Assembly (NCBI RefSeq): GCF_009727055.1
Contig: NC_052350.1
Location: 24,445,330-24,509,329 of the forward strand
DNA length: 64,000 nt
Direction: 5' to 3'
DNA from: Benincasa hispida
Taxonomy: Eukaryota > Streptophyta > Magnoliopsida > Cucurbitales > Cucurbitaceae
Below, in pieces: positions 37,337 to 48,686 of the stretch. The notes under the pieces are model-generated. The model had not been told where the DNA came from and searched no databases. It saw only the letters and a list, made by a program, of their open reading frames with translations. A program made the position numbers and the translations under genes. Numbering within the stretch: the stretch's first letter is position 1; each line of letters begins with the position of its first letter.

Positions 37337-39452
37337 TGAAGAATCTCTTATTGTAGAGAACCAGTGAGCAGAAGCAAGATCTTTCCAAGCCCATTATGAA
37401 AGAATAATCACATTCATAAACATACAAGAACAGTTATGCATTATAGAGAAAATTACAACATGCTTTCTTACTAAAACAAAGGGAATCAAGAGAAATACCT
37501 TTGAAGAATTTTTCTTCACGTATTCCCTCGATCTACACTTGTTAGGAGTCCTGGCGAAGTTTTAACGATCACGAACACAAAGAAACGAGGAGCAATTGTC
37601 TAGCAAACTCCGTCTTTCGCAAATCGATTCTAGCAAACTCTTACTCTCGTCACCATCAGAACTATTTGATCCTTGAATGACAACCCTCGACACTACCACT
37701 CGATAAACTTGGTATTCTCGGAGTGAGAATGCAAGAGGTGTGGGCTCTGTGTGAATTTGGTAGAGGGAAGGAGAATGTATACGATCGAGCTACACGATCG
37801 AGTAAGTGGGAGAAAGGTTTAGTCTATCGTATAGACAGTGGGTACTCGATCGTCTAGTAATCATCTAGCAAACTCTCGCTCTCATAAGCAGTCATCTAAC
37901 AATCTCTTTCTTTCGTGAGCAATCATCTAGCAAACTCTCGCTCGATCATATCGTCCCTCAAAAGGGCTATCGTATAGCTTTCTTTCGCCCGATCGATTAG
38001 TAATGTGATAATGAAGCGATTATTCAAAAAAAAAAAATGAAAACTCTTTTCATTTTATTCTTTAATTATTAAAAACTAAAATTAACCTCCTAGTTGCACG
38101 GTTAATGGAGAAAAGAAATGACCAACTAAAACAATTATCTCATAATTTTTTTTATTATAAATAAATATAATAACTAACTTATCATATTATATTTGTAACC
38201 TATAGTTTTAATATCACATCATATGTAATATTTAAACCATAGTTCTTTTTTCCTTTATTTAATATAAATCATATTTATATCAATTCCTCCAATTAATGTA
38301 TCTAATACATCAAATCAATTATATTATATATAATTGAAACAAGTTAATTATATCATATACGCAAACTCCCTCTTGTTAATTTGAACATTTCAAACTAACC
38401 CAAAAAATTGATTCTCAACTTGAATCCATTGATCTACCAAGGGGACCTTATGGACCTGTAGCTTGAAGCTCCAACAGTAGATGAATAACTGACCAAACTC
38501 TTTAATCATGATATCCACCATCTATTAACTGTTGGGCACTCCACTAAAGCCCGACAACTGCACTCTTCGCACGACAGATATATTCCTGGGTCCATTGGAT
38601 ATAACCAATCAACAGTACGATAACCCTTCACAGCTGGGCCAAATTACCGTTTTTCTCCTATAGTTACATCTAACTCTTTAAGTACCACTGATTCTTCTAA
38701 TAAACAATACATTATAGTCCTACTACGAGTTAACATTTCTCGGGCCATTCGAAAGTGTGTGGCGTGACATTGTTCAAGCCTCAGAATCAACCTTTAAGGG
38801 AGCAATCTATCTACTTACCCTTGCTTTGGGGAAGGAGTGAATTCCTTCTTGTGTAGCTGAGTTCCCAGCTCCCCAATGAGACAAATCCCAAAGTGGTAGG
38901 TTTAAGTCGGCAATCTGGCCACTTGCACCTATGCAAATCAAAGGACCACCCTCATAGGCACGAGTTTCCAACTTACTCAGGATTAAGGTCATGTTACCTA
39001 TGGTCATCCTAGTGAAATGAAAGTCTCTGTCATGAACGACGTTATATAACGAGACCAAATATTTCGTGGTCTGGTCTTATACAAACTCCTTTGTATATGA
39101 TACCCCCGCTCACATGTCTCCACATGAATGATCAGGATCAGACCATCTGTAGCAGTGTATAACACTTGTAACATCTACAAAGCGGGTCGTATCATAGTGT
39201 CACCAGATACTACAGACCATTTAGGTTATCACTTAAGACATGATCCACTTGTATGTCTCCACATGCATGCTTAAGTTACTACGATAACCAGGGATCTTAG
39301 TTTATTGGTTTGTGGTTAATGCAACTAAACTATCTCATATTTCATAGACAACAGTGAAGAAAATATCTCATATTATTACATCACAAATGTTTGTTCATAC
39401 ACGTATTTAAAAACTATAGGACCCTATGAGATTTAGGGCATCAACCCCAACA
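37337..39452 (-). repeat. Copia C 5' LTR
   Basis: 2116 bp, plus-strand edges TGAAGAATCTC and CCCCAACA. Aligns with 19333-21445 from 37476 onwards. Shares a core block (TTAAGTACCA, then TTCTAATAAACAA, then CTCGGGCCAT) with the LTRs at 52725-54487 and 57552-59496, so all belong to one wider copia group. Confidence 0.92.
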
Positions 39453-40743
39453 CAGACTTGTAACAAAACTCACCACTATTCAAGTTATTAACACTTGCTG
39501 CTAGTAAGGGATGAAAGGTGCAACAGGTGGATGTTAAGAACACTTTCTTAAGTGGAGAGTTAGATCAAGAAATATATATGGAGTAACCAAAAGAATTTAA
39601 GGATGAAGCTCATCATGACTACATCTACAAGTTGAGAAAGGCTTTATATGGTTTGAAGCAAGCATCAAAAGCCTAGTACGAGAAAATTGTAGAGTTTCTA
39701 GTTGAAAGTGGCTTTGTAGTAGCTCCAGCTGATTCCAGCTTATTTGCCAAAGCTCAAGGCTCAAATGTCACAATCATATTAGTCATGAGTATGATCTAAT
39801 CATAACAGAATACCACATAGAAGAAGTTCGACAAGTAAAGCAGAATCTGCTAGTTCGATTTGAAATGAAAGAGCTTGAAGAACTAAAGCATTTCCTTAGA
39901 CTAGAGGTGGAACGCTCAGAAAAAGGATTGTTCCTTGGGCAACAAAAGTATGTAAAGGATCTTCTGCAAAAGTATGGCATGAGTGATTGCAAGCCAATAT
40001 CTACACTAATGGAGGTTAACAAAAAGTTCTGCATACATGAAGGTAAATATCTTACAAACTCAATGATGTATCGCTAATTGGTAGGTAGTTTAATCTACCT
40101 CACCTTAACGAAACGTGATATCTCATATTCCGTCAGAGTTGTAAGTTGTTACATGCAGAATCCGAAGAAGTCTTATCTTGAAGTAGTTTAAAGAATTTTA
40201 AAATATCTAAAAAGAACAAGTGAATATGACCTTTTTTTTATAAGAAATGGGAGCACTACAAGTTAGAAGGCTTCTGTGATGCGGATTATGCAAGAGAGCA
40301 TGATACACGATGATAAACTATTGGTTACTCGTTCAAAATTGGTTGTGGAGCAGTTTCTTGGTATAGCATGAGGTAAGCAACAATTGCATTATCTACCAAA
40401 AGGATAAAGTATAGAGCAACGACCATGATATCACAAGAGAATATGTGGGTAAAGCAACTAATGAAGGATTTGCACCAAGAAATTAATCATGCAGTGACTT
40501 TATACTGCAACAACCAATATGCAGTTCGCTTAGTTGAGAATCCTGTATTCCATGCAAGGACCAGGCATGTATAGGTACATTACCATTTCATTAGAGAAAA
40601 GGTACTTCAAGAGGAGATTGAGATGAAGTTAATAAAGACAGAAGATCAAATTGCAGATATATTCACAAAAGAGCTACCAACAAACAAGCATGCAAAGTTT
40701 TGACAATAGCTCAGGATGATTGAACGACCCATAATAGTTAGTG
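39453..40743 (+). pseudogene. Copia B RT and RNase H remnant
   Basis: Resumes at VTKLTTIQ. RT blocks: VDVKNTFLSGELDQEIYME, YIYKLRKALYGLKQASKA, and VAPADSSLFAKAQGSNVT. The YVDD box is destroyed by stops at about 39785. Then LEELKHFLRLEVERSEKG (39865-40077), GSLIYLTLTKRDISYSV, and RNase H pieces ATIALSTKRIKYRA, YCNNQYAVRLVENPVFHART and a DQIADIFTKELP tail near 40670. Tnt1-like order and wording. Confidence 0.88.
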
Positions 40744-40754
40744 TTAAGGGGGAG
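40744..40754 (+). other. Copia B polypurine tract
   Basis: TTAAGGGGGAG directly before the 3' LTR start TGTTAAAATATG. Confidence 0.9.
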
Positions 40755-41234
40755 TGTTAAAATATGTAGCAACACTAACTAGTCTAGAAGGTTCCTACCA
40801 TATGACAAAAAATGTAAGTTAGATTTTTCTAGAACTATATTGTATTATGAATAAATATCTCAAAGGAGAAAATCTTGAACTATTCTAGAACAACCTTAGG
40901 TTTAAGGAATTCTAGAATTTCTTTATATAAGAATAAACCAAGAAATATCTAGACATTTAGAATTCAAGTATAATCTAGAGAGATATTTTTGCTTAGGCTC
41001 CAAGGATCTCATGCCTATAAATAGGATGTGTAGCTCAATTTATAAGTCAAGCAAGCAAAGAGAGGAAAAAAGAAAATCAAGAAAGTTAGAGAGAAACTTT
41101 GAATAATAAGTAAGTGTGTCTTGAGAGAGTGAAAGAGTATTCTCTCCAAAAGTGTCCATCTTTGTAAGTTCTTAATAAAGGTTTATTTCTTCAAAATAGA
41201 TTCTCTCTTTTCTTTTATGCCAATTTCTTCGACT
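40755..41234 (+). repeat. Copia B 3' LTR
   Basis: About 480 bp, aligning with 13544-14028 including the GCCTATAAATAGG box (about 41013). Its expected CA end is changed (ends CGACT), and it runs into the hairpin at 41233-41279. Confidence 0.9.
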
Positions 41235-41279
41235 AAGATCCTCTCAAACTTTGAGTAAAAACGCTTGAGAGGATCTTAG
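41233..41279. repeat. Perfect 15-bp stem hairpin at the copia B border
   Basis: CTAAGATCCTCTCAA (41233-41247) is the exact reverse complement of TTGAGAGGATCTTAG (41265-41279), with a 17-base loop. It overlaps the last bases of the LTR. Confidence 0.9.
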
Positions 41280-41609
41280 TTCTTTACTCGTGATCCCATA
41301 TGGAAGATATTAAATACCCTAATAAATAATGTTCAAAGATATGAATCAACTATATAATATTCATTGAAATAAAAGAAACATACATGGAATCAAATTAAAA
41401 TACTATTCACCAATAAAAATGCTAACACATAAGATTCCACAATAACAATATCCAAAATTTATGATAACAAAACAAGTCTCCAAAATTCACAAGAAAGAGC
41501 ATAATGTCTACAAAATTCAAAATAAAAGCAACAATGTTTTCAAAGTCTACAAAATCCATAAGTAAGACTATAATATCTACAAAAGTCTTCAAAATCCATA
41601 AATACGTAG
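41280..41609. other. Spacer with degenerate TCTACAAAATCCATAA repeats
   Basis: From about 41475 to 41602 the words GTCTACAAAATTCA and AGTCTACAAAATCCATAA recur four to five times with variation. No coding potential seen. Confidence 0.5.
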
Positions 41610-44500
41610 TAGGGGTGTTCAAAAAAATCGAAAACCAGAAAAACCGAGCAACCCAATTCAACCCAGCTGGTTTGGGTTGGTTTAAAGAAAATTGGTTTGA
41701 TTTGGGTTTTATTAATAAACCCGAATAGGTCGGTTCGATTCTCGGATTTATTATATAAACGTTCGGTTCGAATCAAACCGACCCAAGAAATACACTCCAG
41801 CCGCCCACCCCACTCCCAGCCTCCCAGTCCATGACCATCAATGGCATTTCTTTTTGACACGTGGCCTTGGTAATTGATGTTTCTTTTCTTTTAAATGCGC
41901 CTTAATGGCTAATGCCATTTCATTTCTTTTCAACTTCTCACCCTCTCTCATGCATTCGTCTCGTCACCGTCAACGACAACATGTCACGCCTTACCGAGCA
42001 GCGCCGTTTCAACTTTCTTTTCCTTCCTTTCTGTCTTCTGCGTCACGCCGTCTCCGAGTCCAACTCCAACTTTCCTGTTTCCTTTCCTCCCTTCTTGTCT
42101 TCATATCTCAATGAACTCAAAGTCCGACTAAATATTAATCCCTCTCCGTTTGACTTTCGAGTCCAGCTCTTCGCTTCATATCCATTATCTTCCTCTCCGA
42201 CGTCAGCCACAATCATTAGTAGTCAGGCGTCAGCCACAACCATTATCCCATTCTCACAGACTCACATTGCTTCATTGGTTACTTGTTAGCCATTAAATTC
42301 TTTATATATATATATATTTATATTCCTCGTTGGTTTATGGTTCACCTATGTTCACAATTTTTTTTTCTTTATTTGTTAATATTGTAGATGGAAAATAGTG
42401 AGTTGATCGACAATGAATCACCATCTATAAATATTTTCGTCCCCGATGCATGATCTAAACCATCGGAAATGACAGTCATTGGCAAGAGAAAACCAACTAG
42501 ACCATCATCTTCAGTGTGGGATCACTTTACAAAAATGGAAAGATCTAACACTGAAGTATAAGATGCAAATGTAGTTATTGTGATAAAGATTACACTTGTG
42601 ACACTTCTTCATGTGGAACTAGTACCTTATGGAAGCATTTGCGAAAACAATGCAAAAATTAACCATTTAGAAAGTAACCTAAAGAGTAAACCATTCTAAA
42701 ATTTCAACCAAATGAAATTGATGCAAAAGGTGCTATCAATATGAATTGTTTGTCTACTGCCTTTAGTCAACAAAGAGTTAGAAATGCATGTGCTAAGATC
42801 CTAGTATTGTTTGAGGTACCATTTAATTTTGTAGAGATACAGGGGTTTAAAGAATTTTGTAATATTGCATGTCCTAAGTTTGACATTCCTTCAAGAATCA
42901 CAATTGCTAGGGATATTTATCAGTATGTGGATGGAAAAAAAATTGTTGAAATCAACTTTAATCAAAAGTGGTCAAAGATTGAGCCTAACAACAAATACTT
43001 GGACTTCCTTATAGAACATCAATTATATGATTCTTACAACACACTTTGTTGATTCTGAATGGAATTTACAGAAAAGAATATTGAATCTTTGTCAAGTGTC
43101 TAATCATAAGGGAGAGACAATTGGTAAAGTAATTGAATGTTGTTTATTGGATTGGGGTATTGATAAAGTTTTTTCAATTACTGTTGATAATGCAACTTCA
43201 AATGATTCAGCAATCTCATATATGAAGAGAAAACTAAAGATTTGTAAGTCTCTTATTTTGGATGGTGAATTATTGCATATGAGATGTTGTGCTCATATTA
43301 TGAACTTAATTGTCAATGATGGATTGAAAGAATTACATGATTCGATAGTTAGTGTACGATATGTTGTAAGATATGTTAGATCTTCTCCTAACCGACTGAA
43401 AAAAATTTAGATTGTGTTTGACATGAAAAGATTGAATCTAAAGCCCTTGTTTGTCTGGATGTGTCTACAAGATGGAATTCAACATATTTGATGTTTGATC
43501 ATGCTTTAAAATTTGAAAAGGCTTTTCAATGGTTAGAAGAAAAGGATGAAGATTTTGTACATCACTTTACTGAAGATGAGAATGGAAAGAAAAGAAAGGG
43601 ACCACCGACCTTGGTTGATTGGAACCATGTTTGAACATTTGTCAAATTTTTGAAGATGTTTTATGATCTTACATTGAAGATTAGTGGCTCAACTTATGTC
43701 ACTTCTAATACATTTTTTCATGAACTTTGTGGGATTCAACGACGTTCAATAAGTTGGAGCCAAAATGTAAATAGTGTGATATATACTATGGCTTCCAATA
43801 TGAGATTGAAATTTGATAAGTATTGGGGTTGATAAGTATTGGGGATCTCTTGACAAGATGAACAAAGTTCTGTTTCTAGCTATTGTGCTTGATCCACGAT
43901 ATAAGTTGGATTATATGTCCCTTTGTTTCATAAGTATCTATGGGGATGGAGTTGTTGGAACAATGACTGATGAGGTGAAAGTTAGTTTGATGCAATTGTA
44001 TGAGTATTATAAAACAAGTGATTCAAGTGGCCATGCTTTTGAACAACCATGTAACCTAGTTGAAATAAGTGAGGATTATGATGACATGGAAATGGGTTTA
44101 CAGTTGGAATACAAATGAAGAAGAAAAGAGAAAAAATTGAATGAAACAAGAAATGATGTGGAGAGATATTTGTCAGAACCTAATGAAGATCTAATAGAAA
44201 ATTTTGATATTTTGAATTGGTGGAAATTAAATGCTCTTAAATACAAAATTTTATCACAAGTAGCTCGAGATGTCTTACCCGTACCAGTGTCAACAGTTGC
44301 TTCTAAATCAGCATTTAGTATAGGAGGTATAATACTTGACTCTTTTAGAAGTTCTTTAAGTCCTAAGATGGTGGAGGCTTTAATATGTACACAAATTTGG
44401 CTACGTGCGAAGCCGATGTTATTAGATCTTACTCGAAAAACTGAAGAATTGGAAACTTGTGGTCAAAGTTTTATCAAGTAGTGTTATTTTTTATATATTT
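41610..44500 (+). mobile_element. Decayed hAT-superfamily DNA transposon, right end lost
   Basis: A TAGGGGTGTTCAAAAAAATC end at 41610 looks like a plant hAT terminus. The next 2.8 kb holds a BED-finger transposase reading the same way. No matching inverted terminus is present downstream: at about 44500 the sequence passes into a gypsy LTR that is itself missing its first ~110 bp, so both elements are cut at this joint. The left end assignment is inference. Confidence 0.7.
42388..44481 (+). pseudogene. hAT transposase (BED zinc finger), broken
   Basis: ATG 42388 follows an ATTGTAG splice-acceptor-like site. A stop lies at about 42448. The BED finger spans about 42508-42660 and reads CKCSYCDKDY...LWKHLRKQC after a frame change at the stop near 42558. 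RITIARDIYQY lies near 42905. The first catalytic motif, normally TTDTW, reads TTNTW (Asp to Asn at 42994-42996) and a stop follows at 43012. The second Asp site, ITVDNATSND, is intact near 43180. CCAHIMNLIVNDGL and DVSTRWNSTYLMFDHAL follow with shifts. A 16-bp tandem duplication at 43815-43844 breaks the frame. The C-terminal dimerisation region STVASKSAFSIGG with SPKMVEALICTQ ends at 44481. It cannot be active. Confidence 0.9.
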
Positions 44501-45399
44501 AGTTCTTTGTCAACTTTATCCAGGCAATTGGAAGATGATTTTTATCAATGATTTAAAGCATAAATTACAAAAAAACACATGAAACAAGTCAGAGCAGAAC
44601 AAATCCAGGGTGTTGTTTCATTAAGGGAGTACAATGAATTATGATATACAATTGATTGAAAACGATAGACTGAGGCTAGAAGTTCTACAATCAGGAAATC
44701 CTTTCTCAAGCTCAATCCATTCTAATAATTAACCATCGACCCGAATCCCTTCTATCACTTGATTAGCTACAACATTACGTTCCTCCAATTGGACCCCTTA
44801 TTATTCTAAATTCATTATCATGCAATTTTGAATAACAATCTAAATTATTGGGTCCAGCAAATTAAATTCTCTCTCGAGATATCTAATTAACCTAAGTTTA
44901 TTGAACTAATGGCCAATTAATGAAAAACATTAAACATAAACAATTTAGAAATCTATATTGTAATCAATCAATCATAAAATCAATAATTTGTGTAACATCC
45001 CAAAAATCCACAACACTTTAGAAAATAGAGTTTAGCCACACATGATTTCAGAAATAACTATCACAAAACAACAATTTATCATGGCAACACAATTAATAAA
45101 GACGTAGAAAAACGATCTCCCCTCAATGGAATCGAATCCCAATTACGATTTCCTTGACTATCGCCACAAATTTCAGATTGATCTCCAACAAAACGCACGT
45201 TCTCGATCGATCTTCTAGTCACAATCAGTCCAAAAATGCTCCCAGATCAACTCTCAATCGAAATCTCGAGTCCTCGTTGACAAAGTTTGTCACTACTCTA
45301 TTTCACCTCTGTTCTTTCGTGTATTCAGGTGTAAAATTGCTCTCTAATGTCCTCTTCTCAGACTTGGTGGCACAACATTATATTTAAAAAAACCCTCGC

Positions 45400-45478
45400 A
45401 GTGTTGCAACGCTGGCATCATTGCCATCCTCGTGTGAAGTTCGTAGCATCGCAATGCTGGAAGTAGCATTGCGATGCT
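45400..45478. repeat. Cluster of AGCRTYGCAAYGCT-type palindromic motifs, copy 1
   Basis: AGTGTTGCAACGCT at 45400, AGCATCGCAATGCT at 45445-45458 and AGCATTGCGATGCT at 45465-45478. The last two are exact reverse complements of each other. Lies in the gypsy D left LTR. Confidence 0.85.
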
Positions 45479-45606
45479 TCCTGTTTTTCAACTATCTTGG
45501 GTCTGCAGCGTCAGGGAGGCAGTGTTACAACTCTAGTGCGACGTTGGCTCCCTCGAGTTATCTTCCAAAATTTAGCTTCTTTTCTTGATATTTGGTCTTT
45601 GGTTCC

Positions 45607-47070
45607 TGTTGTTTCATAAATGGATGCGTTAATCTTGCAATTAATGGAACTATGCGATGATGGTTGTGTGCAATCAGATTTACGAGTCATGCGTTTATCA
45701 CAAGTTTTCTCATTGATAAGCCAAGTGTAACTAGTAATGAGTGTCTTAGGATGACCTAAGGTCGAAGACGGGGATCTGATGCGATAATGCTGTAAAGTGG
45801 TGAATCATGCGATGTTAACAAAGATTGTGTCGATTCGGTGATGTGATAATAAATAAGCGTTAATAAAAGGCGATATTTCAGAAAGCTTGATAAATGTAGG
45901 ATGTGAATGGATGCGTGATGCGGCAATTCTTCAACTAGAGTATATAAAGATGGATGGGTTAGGGGGAAGGTTGTTTGGTAATCATTAAGCCATACTGAAG
46001 ATGCGATCGGGGTTCTCACTTCCCATTGGCGTACATCTCTCGGTAGTTGCCTCACTAATCATATTTCTATGATGTGATAAAGGAAGTGTTGTGGAACACA
46101 AGGTTTTTTCTATCTCTAGAAGTACTTCTTGCTTTGCTTAACAGGGTTTATCACCTTTCTCTTTTGAGAGGTTAATTATCATACTCAACTCTGCTTTCAT
46201 AGATGGGCATGATTTTGAGCATATGTTAAGAAAACTCGATAACATCTCAAGGAATGGATTAAGTCATTCGATTAACCTTCCCCCATACCCTGAGGGTTTA
46301 GTAACTCATGAGCAAGGTAATGAAAGATGGATGAGTATGGATAAGAATGGAGATGAACATAATGATAATATTGCTTTAGTAAATCGTTTAGATACAAATG
46401 TAACTAATATATTAGTTAAAGATATTCTCCAAAAGGATAATATAGACAGAATAGAATGGTAGCGAGATTGATGTCAATCTCTTGACACAAAGGATTGATG
46501 GTGAAATTTTTCCGGTGTGATGTGATGAGTGTGGTGGAATGGTGAACTTCCTTCTTAGGTTAAATTCTTCGGTGGCCTTCTATGTATGGGTTTTGAATTT
46601 GGAATAGAAGGTTCCCTGCAACAATTAGGTGTTTCTGATCTTTTTCACTATATCTCACTTTGAGGTGTTGAGGTTCTATTTATAGGGCCATGCACTTGTC
46701 TGCCTTGATAATCCCACTCTGATTGGTTCCTATCATTTCTCGAGGTAGGTGAGAATGTCAACGCTGCATCATGGTCAATGATCAAGACATACGTTAGAGT
46801 ATTTGCTATACGATTTCATAAATCCTGAGGCATCCGTTGTTTTTTTCCTTGAAGGATTATCGCAGACGATGATTCCTGTTTTTCTGCAAAACATAGACTT
46901 TGACATTCTTTTGCCCATGAAATGCGGTCAGTGGGTGTGTTTGAGATATCTTTATACAACCTTGCTTTTTTTTTTATACCAATTTAGCCATGATCGCGCA
47001 TTTTCTTCCTATCTATTATCGTATATTCTAAGAATGTGGTACAAATAACTTGTATTTCTACAAGTTTTCA
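45607..47070. mobile_element. Solo LTR (1464 bp) with perfect GTTCC target duplication
   Basis: Begins TGTTGTTTCATAAATGG and ends AAGTTTTCA (TG...CA). Flanked by GTTCC at 45602-45606 and 47071-47075. The intact site is seen in the partner LTR near 52461-52475, where the sequence runs through uninterrupted. No internal coding region. Its wording (GATGCGATAATGC, TCTTAGGATGACC.AAGGTCGA) resembles the Athila LTR at 23377 in layout, so it is probably the same broad group. Confidence 0.93.
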
Positions 47071-47270
47071 GTTCCTTCCTAATTCCATAGCCAACCCATA
47101 ATTACTCAAATTTGGAATTTTTTCCGGGGTTTTTTTTTATCATTTTTGCACAAATTTCTTCTGATGCTTAGTTTCTCGAAATTAATCAATAAACCACATC
47201 AAACCAAACAAAACTGGCAATAATAGTTCTCAATTTAAAGGTAAGAAAAGCACTTTTTAGATGCTTTTCA

Positions 47271-48686
47271 CCACCCCAAACTTAAAACTTTACTAGTCTA
47301 AAGCAAAGGAAAGAAAGAAAGAAACATAAAATAGGAAGAGTAACAAATACTAAAATAAAAAGGTTTTAGGCATGCGTTTTCTTACTTTAGTTTCATCAGC
47401 ATCTCAACACATGCAACACTCTTCCACAGAAAAATTCATACACATCCTAAACAATGAGAGTTTCTATGGCCAAAAATTATTATCCCCTGTGTGTGTGGCC
47501 CCTCCTTTAATTCAAAACTCATTAACTGACTTAGGATTTAATCAAGCTTCATCAGTTTTCCCCCTAGTCTAGCTCAGGCACCAATCATCAAGTATCGACG
47601 CACTTAAGGAAGTAATATGTCCATTAAGGTACTTTATCTTTTTAAACAACAAAAAGGCCCTAAACTTACATCATTTTACCTAGGGGCACTAGCTTTCGCA
47701 CATCCACCACAAGGAACCGTACCTAGTCAATTTCCAGGTATCCTAATTGATCATAGTAAAGGCAGCTCTTTTTACCCCATCCATGTATACACATTACAAG
47801 TTTAAAAATAACAAAAAGATATTCTTTTAATCACATGAGTGTATACTCTATATATTTTTTTCAAAGGAAATAATAATATTCTTTTCTTTTCCTCTTAGTC
47901 TAACATTACAAACCATCCTGCAAGACACTCTCTAACCAGTGAGACCTTTCGAGGTGACAACCAAATTGACTTAAATTAATTCTTTGTTCAGTTAAAGGTT
48001 CTAAAGTAAAGTGGTTCATATTTAGAAAAACAGAGGATACAAAGAGGATTTAAAACAAAGAAAACTCAAGATAGGACTGTGTTATCCAATTTCTACTTCA
48101 AAGCATAGCATACATCATGAGTGACTCATCAACCATCATCATAAGAAAAGAAACCAGAAAACAAAATTCAATCAGTCTTAACATTCTTCCTAACTAAAAT
48201 TAACTCCTTTTTTCAAAATTTTCAAAATTTTTCAACTTTTCAAAATTTTCAGCAAAATCAGTAAACATACATGCATACATCAATCAGCTCAAAACAATAT
48301 GCATAATAGCACAAGTACCAAGCACAAAATATGCCCCCACCTCAAACTTAAAAAGATGCATTGTCCTTAATGCATGACATCTATAAAACAATCACACAAC
48401 AGATGAGTGATACAAGCTTAGGTATGAGCGGGGATCCGTAAATCTGGATGGAAAAGTTGTGCTTGAAAATACTTGAGAATCATCTTAATCCTGGGGATCA
48501 AAAGAAAACAATCATGAGGTAGCTCTCTATCCTAAAAACAAACAAAAAAATCAAATAAAAACTGAAACAAAACTAGAACACTTGGATTGCCTCCCAAGGA
48601 GTGCTTAGTTTAACGTCCTTAACTAGACCAGGCCTCCAATTTAATCAGGGTTTCAAGGTGACCAGGCCTCCAATTCAATTAGAGTT
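47271..48686 (-). other. Gypsy D 3' internal region without recognised pol
   Basis: The polypurine tract TTTAAGTTTGGGGTGG (minus strand) lies at 47271-47286. Beyond it I see AT-rich sequence with no RT, RNase H or integrase block. A 34-bp tandem duplication lies at 48627-48660 and 48661-48694 (units start ACCAGGCCTCCAATT). Confidence 0.7.

Larger units (their letters stand above)
19333..39452 (-). mobile_element. Copia C: long-LTR copia element, itself split by an Athila-like gypsy
   Basis: Minus strand. 5' LTR 37337-39452, primer site 37321-37334, a long leader, gag, protease and integrase to 32694. The Athila insertion fills 23377-32693. RT and RNase H continue at 23376-21540 and the 3' LTR is 19333-21445. 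Protein homology runs cleanly across the insertion: a VSTNATFLEEDH block on the right joins HNPRSKIMLSELSNETTE on the left. The left LTR lacks its last ~139 bp (the part matching 37337-37475), where the chromovirus fragment abuts. Confidence 0.9.
13544..41234 (+). mobile_element. Copia B: old Ty1/copia (Tnt1-like) host element split by a 24-kb nest
   Basis: The two LTRs (13544-14028 and 40755-41234) align along their length. The 5' LTR is followed by a primer site and gag; the 3' LTR is preceded by RNase H and a polypurine tract, all on the plus strand. The element body is interrupted from 15403 to 39452. The left part stops in the region just after protease, and the right part resumes in RT, so integrase and the start of RT are missing as well as interrupted. 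Flanks AAGAA (13539-13543) and AAGAT (41235-41239) fit a decayed target duplication. Confidence 0.88.
44500..47270 (-). repeat. Gypsy D 3' LTR, truncated and interrupted
   Basis: Matches 51381-52671 in two blocks, 44500-45606 and 47071-47270. Ends AGATGCTTTTCA. The intervening 45607-47070 is a separate insertion. Confidence 0.9.

Noticed and set aside
13544..41234. Reading the GGTATCAGAG and tRNA-like words as tRNA genes
   Set aside because: Each lies directly beside an LTR and is only the primer-binding complement; no cloverleaf can be drawn.
41912..42289. Open frame of 125 residues, Ser/Phe/Pro-rich, in the hAT 5' region
   Set aside because: No domain, low-complexity composition and a competing frame over the same bases. 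It lies in the transposon's untranslated 5' part.
45154..45387. Open frame of 77 residues, with a similar one at 52085-52333
   Set aside because: Both lie at the same place in the two LTRs of gypsy D. They are the same LTR sequence, not a gene.
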